From Phycisphaerales bacterium UBA1845 (GTDB lineage: Bacteria > Planctomycetota > Phycisphaerae > UBA1845), in NCBI GenBank assembly GCA_002338715.1, contig DDIR01000070.1, forward strand, positions 21,950 through 35,860: a stretch of DNA of 13,911 bases, given 5' to 3'. Numbering within the stretch: position 1 is the stretch's first letter; the number at the start of each line of letters is the position of its first letter. The position numbers were made by a program, and so were the translations under genes. Of the stretch, positions 6,054 through 13,494 are shown one piece after another. Below the pieces are notes generated by a model that had not been told where the DNA came from, did not search any database, and was given only the letters and a program-made list of their open reading frames with translations.

Positions 6054-9000
6054 TTATGGCCCACCAAATGTCGCCTGGATTTCAATGAAGTCGATCAGGT
6101 CGATGTCTCCATCCAGGTCACAATCAAACGCGGCACGACACCGATCGGGCGTCAATGGAAGCTGCGGCGTCGGTAAAGTCGCCGGCCCACTCATGCAGTC
6201 GGGCATAAATGCGTAGTCTGCGTTGGTGATCAGTTGATCGCCATCAAAATCACCGCATCGGTCGCAGGCGTCCGGAATCATGTCATTGTCCGCATCCGCG
6301 TTATCATCGAATCCATCGCAAACGTCGCAGTCATCGGGCGCACCGTCGCCATCGCTGTCGTTGGCGTCATCGAAACCGGGACACAAGTCGCACCCGTCCG
6401 GCACACCGTCACCGTCCTCATCAAGTCCATCATCAAATCCGGGGCATATGTCAACGCCTTCGCAGACGCCATCACCGTCGCTGTCATTGGGATTGTCGAA
6501 CGGACAGGCATCACATCCTGTGGGCGTTTCATCGCCATCCGGGTCGATGGCGTCGTCGAACCCCGGGCAAATGTCGTCGGAATCGCAGACCGTGTCCGCG
6601 TCACTGTCATCGGGATTGTCAGCCGGGCACGGATCGCATACGTCGATGACACCGTCGCCATCGCTGTCCACTTCGCACTCATCAGGAATTTCGTTGGCGT
6701 TGCAATCGCTGCTCGAACCCGGACGAAGCGTGTGGGTTGCGTCGTAAAGAACCTCAGCCGGCGTCAACGCACCCGATACAATCCGCACCTGATCGATGAG
6801 TCCGCCAAAATCGCGATTAAAGCCGGCGAAATCGGCAGTCTCGTCGTTGCCAATTCGGATGATGTCACGCGACTCGACGGGACCAATAGGCCCGAGCACG
6901 ATCGAATGCGACGCCACTTCAGGACCGTTGAGGTACAACCTCGCGACGGTGCCGTCGTACACCGCGGCGACGTGCGTCCAGATACCGGCCGCTCTGAACG
7001 GATGGACAATCACCGTCTGATGATTCAACCCGAACTCAATTGCATCGTTGCGAATGAGCAGGCTGAATGGACCATCATCCGCCCAGAGAACATAGTGCAG
7101 TGACGATGTGTCCAGCGGCAGAATGTGTGCCTCGAGTGTCAGCTTGTCGAAAACATCCAGCGGACTTCCGGGGGGCGCGGCGATGGTCACGGCGTCCAAT
7201 TCGTGGTTGAAGCTAAGGCTGTAGTTGCCGGGTTCTGCAAACGGTGTTTGATTGGACCAACCTGCGCCGGCGAATACCCCGTCATTTCCGTTTCCGCTCG
7301 AATCGAATACCGTCGCCCCGCCGTTTTCATCGCAACCGAAAAGTACGAGCGACCCCGGGCGCAATCCTGATTGAATGTCGCATTCGTCGGGACGGTCGTT
7401 TCCGTTGCAGTCTTCAGACACGCGGTCGACAATGTCACACTTGTCCGGCACGCCGTTGCCGTTGCAATCGGTCTCGATCAATTCCTGCAAGTCCACAAAA
7501 TCGGGGATACCGTTTGAATTGCAGTCGGTGCAGTACGCGACCGCTTTCGTCGCGCAAACATCGTCCCATTCGACCGAGCAACAATACGGATCGACGTTGC
7601 ACACTTGATTGCAGCATGCACCGTCATTGCAGCCGACCGAACCATTGTCCACAAAACAGTTGCCCAGACCCGGGCACGCTCCCATGGCCGTGCAGGTGTT
7701 GCTTTCGCAGATGGTGTCGTCACCCTGATAGGTACCGCCAACGAACAAACAATCCGCTTCGGTCTCAATCGAACAACTCACGCCATCACAGCATGCTCCG
7801 GTTGGCGTGCAGCTCAGTGTAAGCGTTCCGCCATTCGTCGCCGATGACGCACCGCCGACGCGAATCATGTATTGCTGACCGGCGACAACGCCAATGGTCA
7901 CGTCAGACTGCGCCCCGCATGCGTCGTTGTTGCAAGCGATGGCGTTTGCACCGATCGGGCATGCGCAGTTGTTGTAGACTGCAACCACCGTGTCCAGACT
8001 TGAACCACACGTGCTTGCGGTCAGGTTTCCGTTGCAACTGGCTGTATAGCAGTACCAGATGTCAGCGCCGATGGTTGCGCCGCACGTTAAGAACTCATTC
8101 GGTCCATCGTTTGTCGCATTCAGGTTGCCAAAGTCGACGCTGCCGTCGCCCACACCAATGGGGTTCGCGCAATCATCGTTGCGCGGTTTGAAGGTTGCAT
8201 CGAGCGTATAAGATCCGGTTCCCGAATACGACCACGCGCAGACCAAAACGATGATCTCATCACCGGCTCCGACACCCGAAAGCGACAAGCTGTCGGCCAA
8301 TCCGCTGCCGATGCCATCACCCACGGCCAAGCGTGTTCCAGAAGCATCATAGGCGATAAGGATTCCGTCGAATCCGACGGGAATGCTCGTCAATTCAAGG
8401 CGACTCATGTTGGGCGGAAGATTGAAGGGGGCAGTGATCCTGAAGAAGTCGAGGTCGCCAGGGGCCTGAATGGTCGACGCGGTGGAACCGGTCAGGTCTG
8501 AAGCGATCGTCACAAAACCCACGAACTGATCGGGCGCATCGACCGAAATCGTATAGTTTCCTGGCGGTGCGAAGTTGTTTTCCGACAGGACTTTCGCGGT
8601 ATGCACATCCCAGAAGTCGAGATCAAATGAAACCAGCGCATCGTCTATGTCAAACCCACCGTTGTAGTCAGCCGCAACGAGATTGGGTTGATCGTTAAAA
8701 ACCAATAACATCGGATCGAGGCTGTTGAATTCCGTGACGCTGACCGTCGTCGTTCCAAGATCATCGGATGCAAACTCGATCGTGTCCGTATCGATAACCG
8801 AGTCGATTGACAACGATACCGACGCGTCGCCAAACTGATTTGGATATAGCGTGTACTCGCTGAAGGACGGTCCGGAGGCAGCCGCAATGGCGCCGAGCGC
8901 GTCGACGCGCCCGTGACCGTAGGTGAAGTCATGACCAGCCGGCCCAAGATCGACCGATGTTATCCTTAAAATATCGTGAATCTGCTGCTGTGTGAGTGAA

Positions 9001-10913
9001 CCGGGTCCGCCGGCTGCCTGCAGCATGAGCGCGCAGATCGCGGCTGTGTTCGGAGCCGCCGCCGACGTGCCTGCGAAGTTCGGAAGCAGGTCCAGATCCT
9101 GCGGGACATCGTTTCCAAAGAACGTGGTGTTGCAGTTGTCGATCGAGATGAAGTCCGGCTTGGTCAGCGTTGCGGGTGAAGGTGAACCGCCAGCCGTAAA
9201 GAACCGACGATGCGGACCAATGCCGCTAAACGATTCGGCTTGACCGGTGTTCCAGAAAGGAACTGCCCCAATCGAAATCGATTGTTGGGTTCCCGCGTGC
9301 GGGGTCAGCGTACCGGTTGCGTTGCCAGCATACTCGTTGATGGTCACGCGGCTCGCACCGTTGTCGTAGAAAATATATTTGAACGTAAGCCCGGCAATTG
9401 AACCTGAATTGCGCCGCACAGCGACATTCACGTTAATGGGGTTCAAGGTTATGTTGGTAAAATCGAGCCGATCAAATGGATTTCCTCCAACGTTTGCCTC
9501 ACTCGAATTCGCAAGCAGCGTCGTAACCGTGGAATCCCAAAGCTCGATCTGCAAATCGGTCGTCGCAGCCCCCCACGGCTGAGACCACTGAAGCCCCATC
9601 GTCAGCGCCATCCCGGGCGCAAGTGTGATCTGCTGCACTTCGTCGCCGGCAGAAAAGTCGTGATAATCGTCCCCGTCAGAACTGCTCCAGAGGCTCTCGT
9701 ACGAGAGGTTTGCATAGTTGTGGTTGATCGAAAGATAGACGCGACCGCTGTTGATGAAATTGTTGACCGACTGGGCAATCACGCCGTCCTGAAACATCGG
9801 CTCAGCAAAGTAGAGTACGTCGTCAACGACAACATCCATGCCATTGTTGGCGAGGTCGGTGATGTTGTTGGCAAAGTTGGCTTCACCGCCAAAGGCTGTC
9901 GCAAATCCCAAACGGTTCGCACCCGGCGCAAGATCGTAGATATGTTCGAGCATTGCCCGCCCTTCGTCTGCGCCGAATGGGCCATCCTGCAAAACGAGGA
10001 TCTGCCCGTCGGGCGGAAGGTCACCGGTCGCCTGCGATTCGTCGAGACCGACGCAGTTGCCTCCGCCACAGTTATTGTCCAGAACGCTGTCAACCATATT
10101 GACCGTGTCTGAAATCCCGCCGATGTCAATGCCGGTACCGTCCAGCGCCGGAAACACCAGTCGCGCCTGATTGAGACGCAAACCCTGAACAGCCTGGTTG
10201 TTGGCCGCCCCTTGAAATGCCGGGATTGCCCCTTGCACGACGGGTGTCTGATCGTCTTGCGCCTGCGCGCCTTCACCGTGTTGGCGTGCATCTTCCTGAG
10301 GTGGCTGAGGCAGTCGGCGCTCGTCGTGTTCACGTCGCTCGAAACCGTGGATTTGTTCGGCATCGTGTTCGTCAGGGACCTGGCCCTTCGACGCAGAACT
10401 GCCGTGCATCGAACGGATACCAACAATCTGCGAAACGTCGACAAGGCGAGCGGCTGGTATCCGGGCCGAAATCAAACCATATGCCTCGGTCTTCGCCACA
10501 CCAGTCACGGTAACGCCATCGATATTCGCAATGCGCGCCGCAATGGCGTCGACATCTCCAGTCACCGTGATGTCAACGATCGGCGCACCACGATCCACCT
10601 GAAAAACCTTGCCATATCGCGAATGCCCGCTCAAAAGCTCTTTGGAAGCATCAATTGGCACTGGGGACCGTTCAGCCTTAACCGCCAACTCGCGCAGGGC
10701 GCCACTCAGGCATTTCGCCCGATCACGCTTCGCGGGCGCGATCAACCCGTCGAGCGACTCGACATCTTCGGCCGTCAGTTTCAGGATTTCGTCCGACGTC
10801 AGCCCGGTTTTTGGTGAAATTACTCCTGCAACATCGTCTGGCTTTTCGGCATGGGCCGTGTGGATAGCACAAAAAACGGCAAACACTAGCACCTTCTGGA
10901 CACGTGGTGACAT
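6054..10913 (-). CDS. Exported multidomain subtilase (S8-like) with LamG, TSP3-like repeats and dockerin-like tail
   Basis: A 1619-residue secreted protein. Order: signal peptide 1-22 (cut after AHA); propeptide, inhibitor-like at about 95-172; charged His/Glu/Gln linker 172-229; subtilase domain about 240-665; PPC-like domains about 780-905 and 909-1036; Cys-rich GACC and WDDVC modules 1037-1130; three DCNxNGxPDxCDI repeats 1130-1186; LamG-like domain 1188-1395; TSP3-like Asp repeats (DSDGDG, CPGFDD) 1400-1552; dockerin-like tail 1553-1619. Catalytic Ser617 lies in GTSAAAP and Asp269 in GISDTVNM. Where HGT is expected the sequence reads DEGRAMLEHIYDLAPGA, so Glu317 takes the His place. A beta insertion (about 415-520) splits the catalytic domain. 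Probably a calcium-stabilised extracellular or surface protein, proteolytic or degenerate. The frame extends to a GTG at 10952, but the ATG at 10913 gives a clean signal peptide and is preferred. Confidence 0.9.
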   Translation of the reverse strand: MSPRVQKVLVFAVFCAIHTAHAEKPDDVAGVISPKTGLTSDEILKLTAEDVESLDGLIAPAKRDRAKCLSGALRELAVKAERSPVPIDASKELLSGHSRYGKVFQVDRGAPIVDITVTGDVDAIAARIANIDGVTVTGVAKTEAYGLISARIPAARLVDVSQIVGIRSMHGSSASKGQVPDEHDAEQIHGFERREHDERRLPQPPQEDARQHGEGAQAQDDQTPVVQGAIPAFQGAANNQAVQGLRLNQARLVFPALDGTGIDIGGISDTVNMVDSVLDNNCGGGNCVGLDESQATGDLPPDGQILVLQDGPFGADEGRAMLEHIYDLAPGANRLGFATAFGGEANFANNITDLANNGMDVVVDDVLYFAEPMFQDGVIAQSVNNFINSGRVYLSINHNYANLSYESLWSSSDGDDYHDFSAGDEVQQITLAPGMALTMGLQWSQPWGAATTDLQIELWDSTVTTLLANSSEANVGGNPFDRLDFTNITLNPINVNVAVRRNSGSIAGLTFKYIFYDNGASRVTINEYAGNATGTLTPHAGTQQSISIGAVPFWNTGQAESFSGIGPHRRFFTAGGSPSPATLTKPDFISIDNCNTTFFGNDVPQDLDLLPNFAGTSAAAPNTAAICALMLQAAGGPGSLTQQQIHDILRITSVDLGPAGHDFTYGHGRVDALGAIAAASGPSFSEYTLYPNQFGDASVSLSIDSVIDTDTIEFASDDLGTTTVSVTEFNSLDPMLLVFNDQPNLVAADYNGGFDIDDALVSFDLDFWDVHTAKVLSENNFAPPGNYTISVDAPDQFVGFVTIASDLTGSTASTIQAPGDLDFFRITAPFNLPPNMSRLELTSIPVGFDGILIAYDASGTRLAVGDGIGSGLADSLSLSGVGAGDEIIVLVCAWSYSGTGSYTLDATFKPRNDDCANPIGVGDGSVDFGNLNATNDGPNEFLTCGATIGADIWYCYTASCNGNLTASTCGSSLDTVVAVYNNCACPIGANAIACNNDACGAQSDVTIGVVAGQQYMIRVGGASSATNGGTLTLSCTPTGACCDGVSCSIETEADCLFVGGTYQGDDTICESNTCTAMGACPGLGNCFVDNGSVGCNDGACCNQVCNVDPYCCSVEWDDVCATKAVAYCTDCNSNGIPDFVDLQELIETDCNGNGVPDKCDIVDRVSEDCNGNDRPDECDIQSGLRPGSLVLFGCDENGGATVFDSSGNGNDGVFAGAGWSNQTPFAEPGNYSLSFNHELDAVTIAAPPGSPLDVFDKLTLEAHILPLDTSSLHYVLWADDGPFSLLIRNDAIEFGLNHQTVIVHPFRAAGIWTHVAAVYDGTVARLYLNGPEVASHSIVLGPIGPVESRDIIRIGNDETADFAGFNRDFGGLIDQVRIVSGALTPAEVLYDATHTLRPGSSSDCNANEIPDECEVDSDGDGVIDVCDPCPADNPDDSDADTVCDSDDICPGFDDAIDPDGDETPTGCDACPFDNPNDSDGDGVCEGVDICPGFDDGLDEDGDGVPDGCDLCPGFDDANDSDGDGAPDDCDVCDGFDDNADADNDMIPDACDRCGDFDGDQLITNADYAFMPDCMSGPATLPTPQLPLTPDRCRAAFDCDLDGDIDLIDFIEIQATFGGP
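6243..6714 (-). repeat. Degenerate coding repeats: TSP3-like calcium-binding array
   Basis: This stretch of the protease gene encodes about eight copies of an Asp-rich unit resembling DSDGDGVxDxCDxCPGFDD, spaced roughly 15-22 residues apart. Thrombospondin type 3 and related repeats bind calcium through such Asp side chains and form stiff spacers. The GAT/GAC-rich repetition also leaves the opposite strand free of stops, which creates a spurious 289-codon plus-strand frame. Confidence 0.75.
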
Positions 10914-10972
10914 GGCGGCGGATCCATATGCGGGCGCCGCCGCTGTTTGCACGTCAAACGGGCGGCCCTCGC

Positions 10973-11012
10973 GTGTTGTTCATCTCCCAAAACCACGTGG
11001 CGCAAACAACAC
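10973..11012. promoter_or_regulatory. Inverted repeat around CCACGTGG upstream of the protease gene
   Basis: GTGTTGTT (10973-10980) is the exact reverse complement of AACAACAC (11005-11012). The 24 bases between contain the 8-bp palindrome CCACGTGG (10993-11000). The element lies 60-100 bases upstream of the protease ATG, a plausible operator position or 5'-UTR stem. No regulator is identified. Confidence 0.35.
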
Positions 11013-11101
11013 AGGATACGTGTCACACAATTTTCTCAAAAAAAATGGAGTCGACCGAGCAAGCAAGATCGGGCGGATTGAAATTGCCAAGTCAGCGCAG
11101 A

Positions 11102-11132
11102 CGAATCGAACCGCTCCCCCCGGACCGATTCG
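11102..11132 (-). terminator. Weak hairpin downstream of the 660-residue exoprotein gene
   Basis: CGAATCG (11102-11108) pairs with CGATTCG (11126-11132), with a further CCG/CGG pairing inside across a 2x2 mismatch and a C-rich loop. It lies about 105 bases past the stop of the 660-residue exoprotein gene. No T-run follows directly. The nearest run of eight T on the transcribed strand is about 57 bases further on, so terminator function is doubtful. Confidence 0.25.
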
Positions 11133-11235
11133 ATCGTCGCTTCGCGCTGCTCAAGATGTCACAGCACTATTCGGAAACAAAACCCAGTGGATCAACGGGG
11201 CCTTCGACGTTGCCCATGTTCGCCATCCAGCACCG

Positions 11236-13218
11236 TTACGGAAGTGGCCCGGTGTAAGCCTGCTCGAACGCGGCATAGTCGATGAGGTCCACATCCCCGT
11301 CATTGTCAAAATCAAAGTCGCCGCAACCACCCAGCAACACGCCAACCGTGTCCTCACTGGTGTGGTGAATGGCTCCATTGCAATTCACGACAGCCGTGTC
11401 GGTAACGAGCAGGCGTAACAAGTACGAACAGTCCGCCAGTCCCGCCGTATCCCACACGCCGAGAACATTGTTGACGACCGGCACGTTATCTGAATCGATT
11501 TCAACCCAGCCCCCACCGCTGCTGTACTGCAATACCCATTTGTCGAGATTGGCATCGTTGGCAGTTCCGGTGATGACCACGGCGCCCTCAACCGTCGAAC
11601 AGTCAATCGGCGAGTCGATGACCGCAACCGGTTGCGTGTTGTCTATGGTTATCGATGTGATGTCTTCAGCAATGAACCCGCACGTCGTCGCGCCACTAAG
11701 CCGCAAGTTGTACTCACCGTCTGGCACGGCTGGTGCAAGCGTGTTCCAAACCTGCCCACCCAACAGCGGATCGTTCGTAATCGCCGTCGTGTAATACGGC
11801 ATGCTTGCGATCACAGGTTGGTATGAACTGCTGCCGCTCGGTGCATAGTCAACGCTGAAATCTTCGAAACAGACATCCCACGCCGTACCGTGCGGGCAAA
11901 CATTTCCGCCCACGACGATGTTGTTTGGGCTGGTCAGATCGAGGTTGGAGAACGCCACGTCGACGTAGACAAATTGGACGGCTGTGCTGGTCAATCCGCA
12001 CGCATTGGTCACCGACAGGCGCAGCAGATAATTGCCCTGTGCAAGTCCGCCCGTATCCCAGTTCGCGAAAAGGTCATCGATGACCGGGACCGAATCCGTG
12101 GCGATCAATGTCCAGCTTGTTCCACCGACCGGCATGTAGTCGAGCGACCAACTGGCGAGCGTGCCAGCCGCCTGATTGGCGGTACCCAATATTGGCAGTT
12201 GGGCACACGCACAGTCATAGGCACTTGGGATTGCGATTTCCGCTTGCGGCGGATCAGCCCCTTCAAACACCAGGTTGAACTTCAGATTCCCGCCCGACAA
12301 TGCCGGGTTATAATCCGCAACCTTGATGAGGTACTCGACTCCGCCAGTCACCGGCATTTGCAAAATGCGTGAGAGTGTTCCAGTGCCCGCATCATCATCG
12401 CAGGCGAGTTCGTCCGGAATTCCGCAGGGAATATCGACGCCATTGAACACGCCGCACCCATCGAAGACCGAAAGCACCGTGTCGTAGTCGCTGCCTTCCG
12501 TATCGAGCGTCAGGAGCCCGTCGCACGTCGGCGTGTACGAGTACCATACGCTGTTGCTGGTCCCGACGTTATTCAGTTCACATGATTCCTGCGCTTCGCA
12601 CGTATCAACGTCGGTGTTGACGGTGCTGTACAGCGGCGAATTGTAGACCAATCCTGAAATTGACGTTGCGCTGGCGCAGACGTCGTTGGGCGGACTCCAT
12701 CGAAGATCGAAGTCGAGCAACTCGCCGCCCGATGCATTCAATGCAGACACCCTGAAGATATATGTCTGCCCGGCTTCCACATCAAAGTTGATCTGTGATT
12801 GCGAATTGAAGATATAGTTGTCGCTGCAGGCGAATTCATCGGGATTCGGACAGCAGCTGATCCCTCCACAGAATCCCCGGCAACCATCAAACGCTGACAG
12901 CACGGTGTCGTAGTTGCTGCCAAACGTGTCAACGCGAACCCGGCCAGCCAGATCTGGCGTGTAGGAATAGAAAACGTCCTTGCTGAAGGTTCCGCTCCCG
13001 CATGAATGGGCCGGCGAGCAGAGATTGGTCAGCGCACCCGAAACGCTCAATACTGGTGGATTGTAGTGGACAACATTGCCCGGAATAATCGCGGCGTTCT
13101 GGCATGAATCGTTTGCCGGCTGAGCTTTCACCGCGTTTGGCATGGCAACCATCGCAAGCAGCAGTGAAACAATGATGCACCTGGGTTTGACCCAAACACT
13201 CCTTTGACGCAGATTCAT
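11236..13218 (-). CDS. Exported PPC-like/Ig-like repeat protein with dockerin-like C-terminus
   Basis: A 660-residue secreted protein with no recognised enzyme domain. A signal peptide (1-32, cut after VKA) is followed by two related PPC-like beta domains (about 34-173 and 177-318). Both carry the pattern VWYSYTP / DVFYSYTP, then YDTVLSxFDGC, a Cys-rich turn with DExAC, and a final strand (YLIKV, YIFRV). Three Ig-like or FlgD-like modules follow (about 324-420, 423-527, 528-628), marked by repeats such as WDTGGLAQGNYLLRLSVTNACG split over strands, VPDGEYNLRLSG and WDTAGLADCSYLLRLLVTD. The end, GCGDFDFDNDGDVDLIDYAAFEQ (631-653), is a single dockerin-type calcium loop. Likely an extracellular or surface structural or binding protein. 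The ATG at 13218 was chosen over a GTG at 13266 because it begins a classical signal peptide and has AGAGG upstream. It is divergent from the ECF sigma gene. Confidence 0.88.
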   Translation of the reverse strand: MNLRQRSVWVKPRCIIVSLLLAMVAMPNAVKAQPANDSCQNAAIIPGNVVHYNPPVLSVSGALTNLCSPAHSCGSGTFSKDVFYSYTPDLAGRVRVDTFGSNYDTVLSAFDGCRGFCGGISCCPNPDEFACSDNYIFNSQSQINFDVEAGQTYIFRVSALNASGGELLDFDLRWSPPNDVCASATSISGLVYNSPLYSTVNTDVDTCEAQESCELNNVGTSNSVWYSYTPTCDGLLTLDTEGSDYDTVLSVFDGCGVFNGVDIPCGIPDELACDDDAGTGTLSRILQMPVTGGVEYLIKVADYNPALSGGNLKFNLVFEGADPPQAEIAIPSAYDCACAQLPILGTANQAAGTLASWSLDYMPVGGTSWTLIATDSVPVIDDLFANWDTGGLAQGNYLLRLSVTNACGLTSTAVQFVYVDVAFSNLDLTSPNNIVVGGNVCPHGTAWDVCFEDFSVDYAPSGSSSYQPVIASMPYYTTAITNDPLLGGQVWNTLAPAVPDGEYNLRLSGATTCGFIAEDITSITIDNTQPVAVIDSPIDCSTVEGAVVITGTANDANLDKWVLQYSSGGGWVEIDSDNVPVVNNVLGVWDTAGLADCSYLLRLLVTDTAVVNCNGAIHHTSEDTVGVLLGGCGDFDFDNDGDVDLIDYAAFEQAYTGPLP

Positions 13219-13412
13219 TTCTCTAACCTCTCCAGTCGAGTCGTCTCGCACCGCGTCGCGCAACACACGGGCTCGGCGCGAATGTGTCCTTGTTTGTAAG
13301 AAACGGAATTGGCGACTCTGGCTTACGCGCGATCCAAAAAAATTTTTCGCGGTGTCACACTCGCATGGAATCGGCCTAGATGCGATTGAATAGCCGACTT
13401 TCGGGATCGACT

Positions 13413-13441
13413 TTGGCTGTACTCCTTACCTCCGTTAAAAT
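13413..13441 (+). promoter_or_regulatory. Candidate sigma70-type promoter for the ECF sigma gene
   Basis: TTGGCT (13413-13418) and TAAAAT (13436-13441) are separated by 17 bases, the ideal spacing. They match the TTGACA and TATAAT consensus at 4 of 6 and 5 of 6 positions. A start site near 13448 would give a leader of about 45 bases. Confidence 0.45.
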
Positions 13442-13456
13442 AGAGAAGGACCAACG

Positions 13457-13473
13457 CCCGAATCGCTTTCGGG
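13457..13473 (+). promoter_or_regulatory. Leader hairpin before the ECF sigma gene
   Basis: CCCGAA (13457-13462) and TTCGGG (13468-13473) form a perfect 6-bp stem with loop TCGCT. It would lie within the predicted 5' leader, about 20 bases before the start codon, where it could influence translation. Confidence 0.35.
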
Positions 13474-13494
13474 TCAGTGAACGGGATGAAAGTC

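Larger units (their letters stand above)
10914..11235. other. Intergenic region upstream of the protease gene
   Basis: A 322-bp gap between the stop of the 660-residue exoprotein gene and the protease ATG. No convincing gene is present. The plus-strand open frame crossing it starts inside the protease gene, ends inside the other exoprotein gene and has no recognisable domain. Contents are a hairpin-like repeat (11102-11132), a run of eight A (11038-11045; T on the transcribed strand) and an inverted repeat around a CCACGTGG palindrome (10973-11012). A weak minus-strand promoter guess is TTGAGA, 15 bases, TATCCT near 11016-11042. Confidence 0.55.
13219..13494. promoter_or_regulatory. Divergent promoter region between exoprotein and ECF sigma genes
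   Basis: A 276-bp gap that must contain start signals for genes reading in both directions. It has an A-tract/T-tract core at 13336-13347 (seven A then five T), typical of bent promoter DNA or an UP element. The plus-strand promoter and leader hairpin are listed separately. I could not assign a confident minus-strand promoter. Confidence 0.5.

Noticed and set aside
6234..7103. A 289-codon plus-strand open frame opposite the protease gene
   Set aside because: It is a shadow of the Asp-rich repeat region: antisense GAT/GAC codons read as Ile/Val, giving a monotonous I/V/A protein with no recognisable motif, while the minus strand has clear domains.
10212..10817. A 201-codon plus-strand open frame opposite the protease propeptide
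   Set aside because: No recognisable motif, and it lies fully inside a well-supported minus-strand gene.
10609..11418. A 269-codon plus-strand open frame spanning the gap between the two exoprotein genes
   Set aside because: It overlaps the signal peptide of one gene and the dockerin-like tail of the other on the opposite strand, and its product shows no domain, signal or compositional sign of a real protein.
13336..13347. A/T tract as an intrinsic terminator
   Set aside because: No GC-rich stem precedes it on either strand, and it lies in a divergent promoter region where no gene ends.
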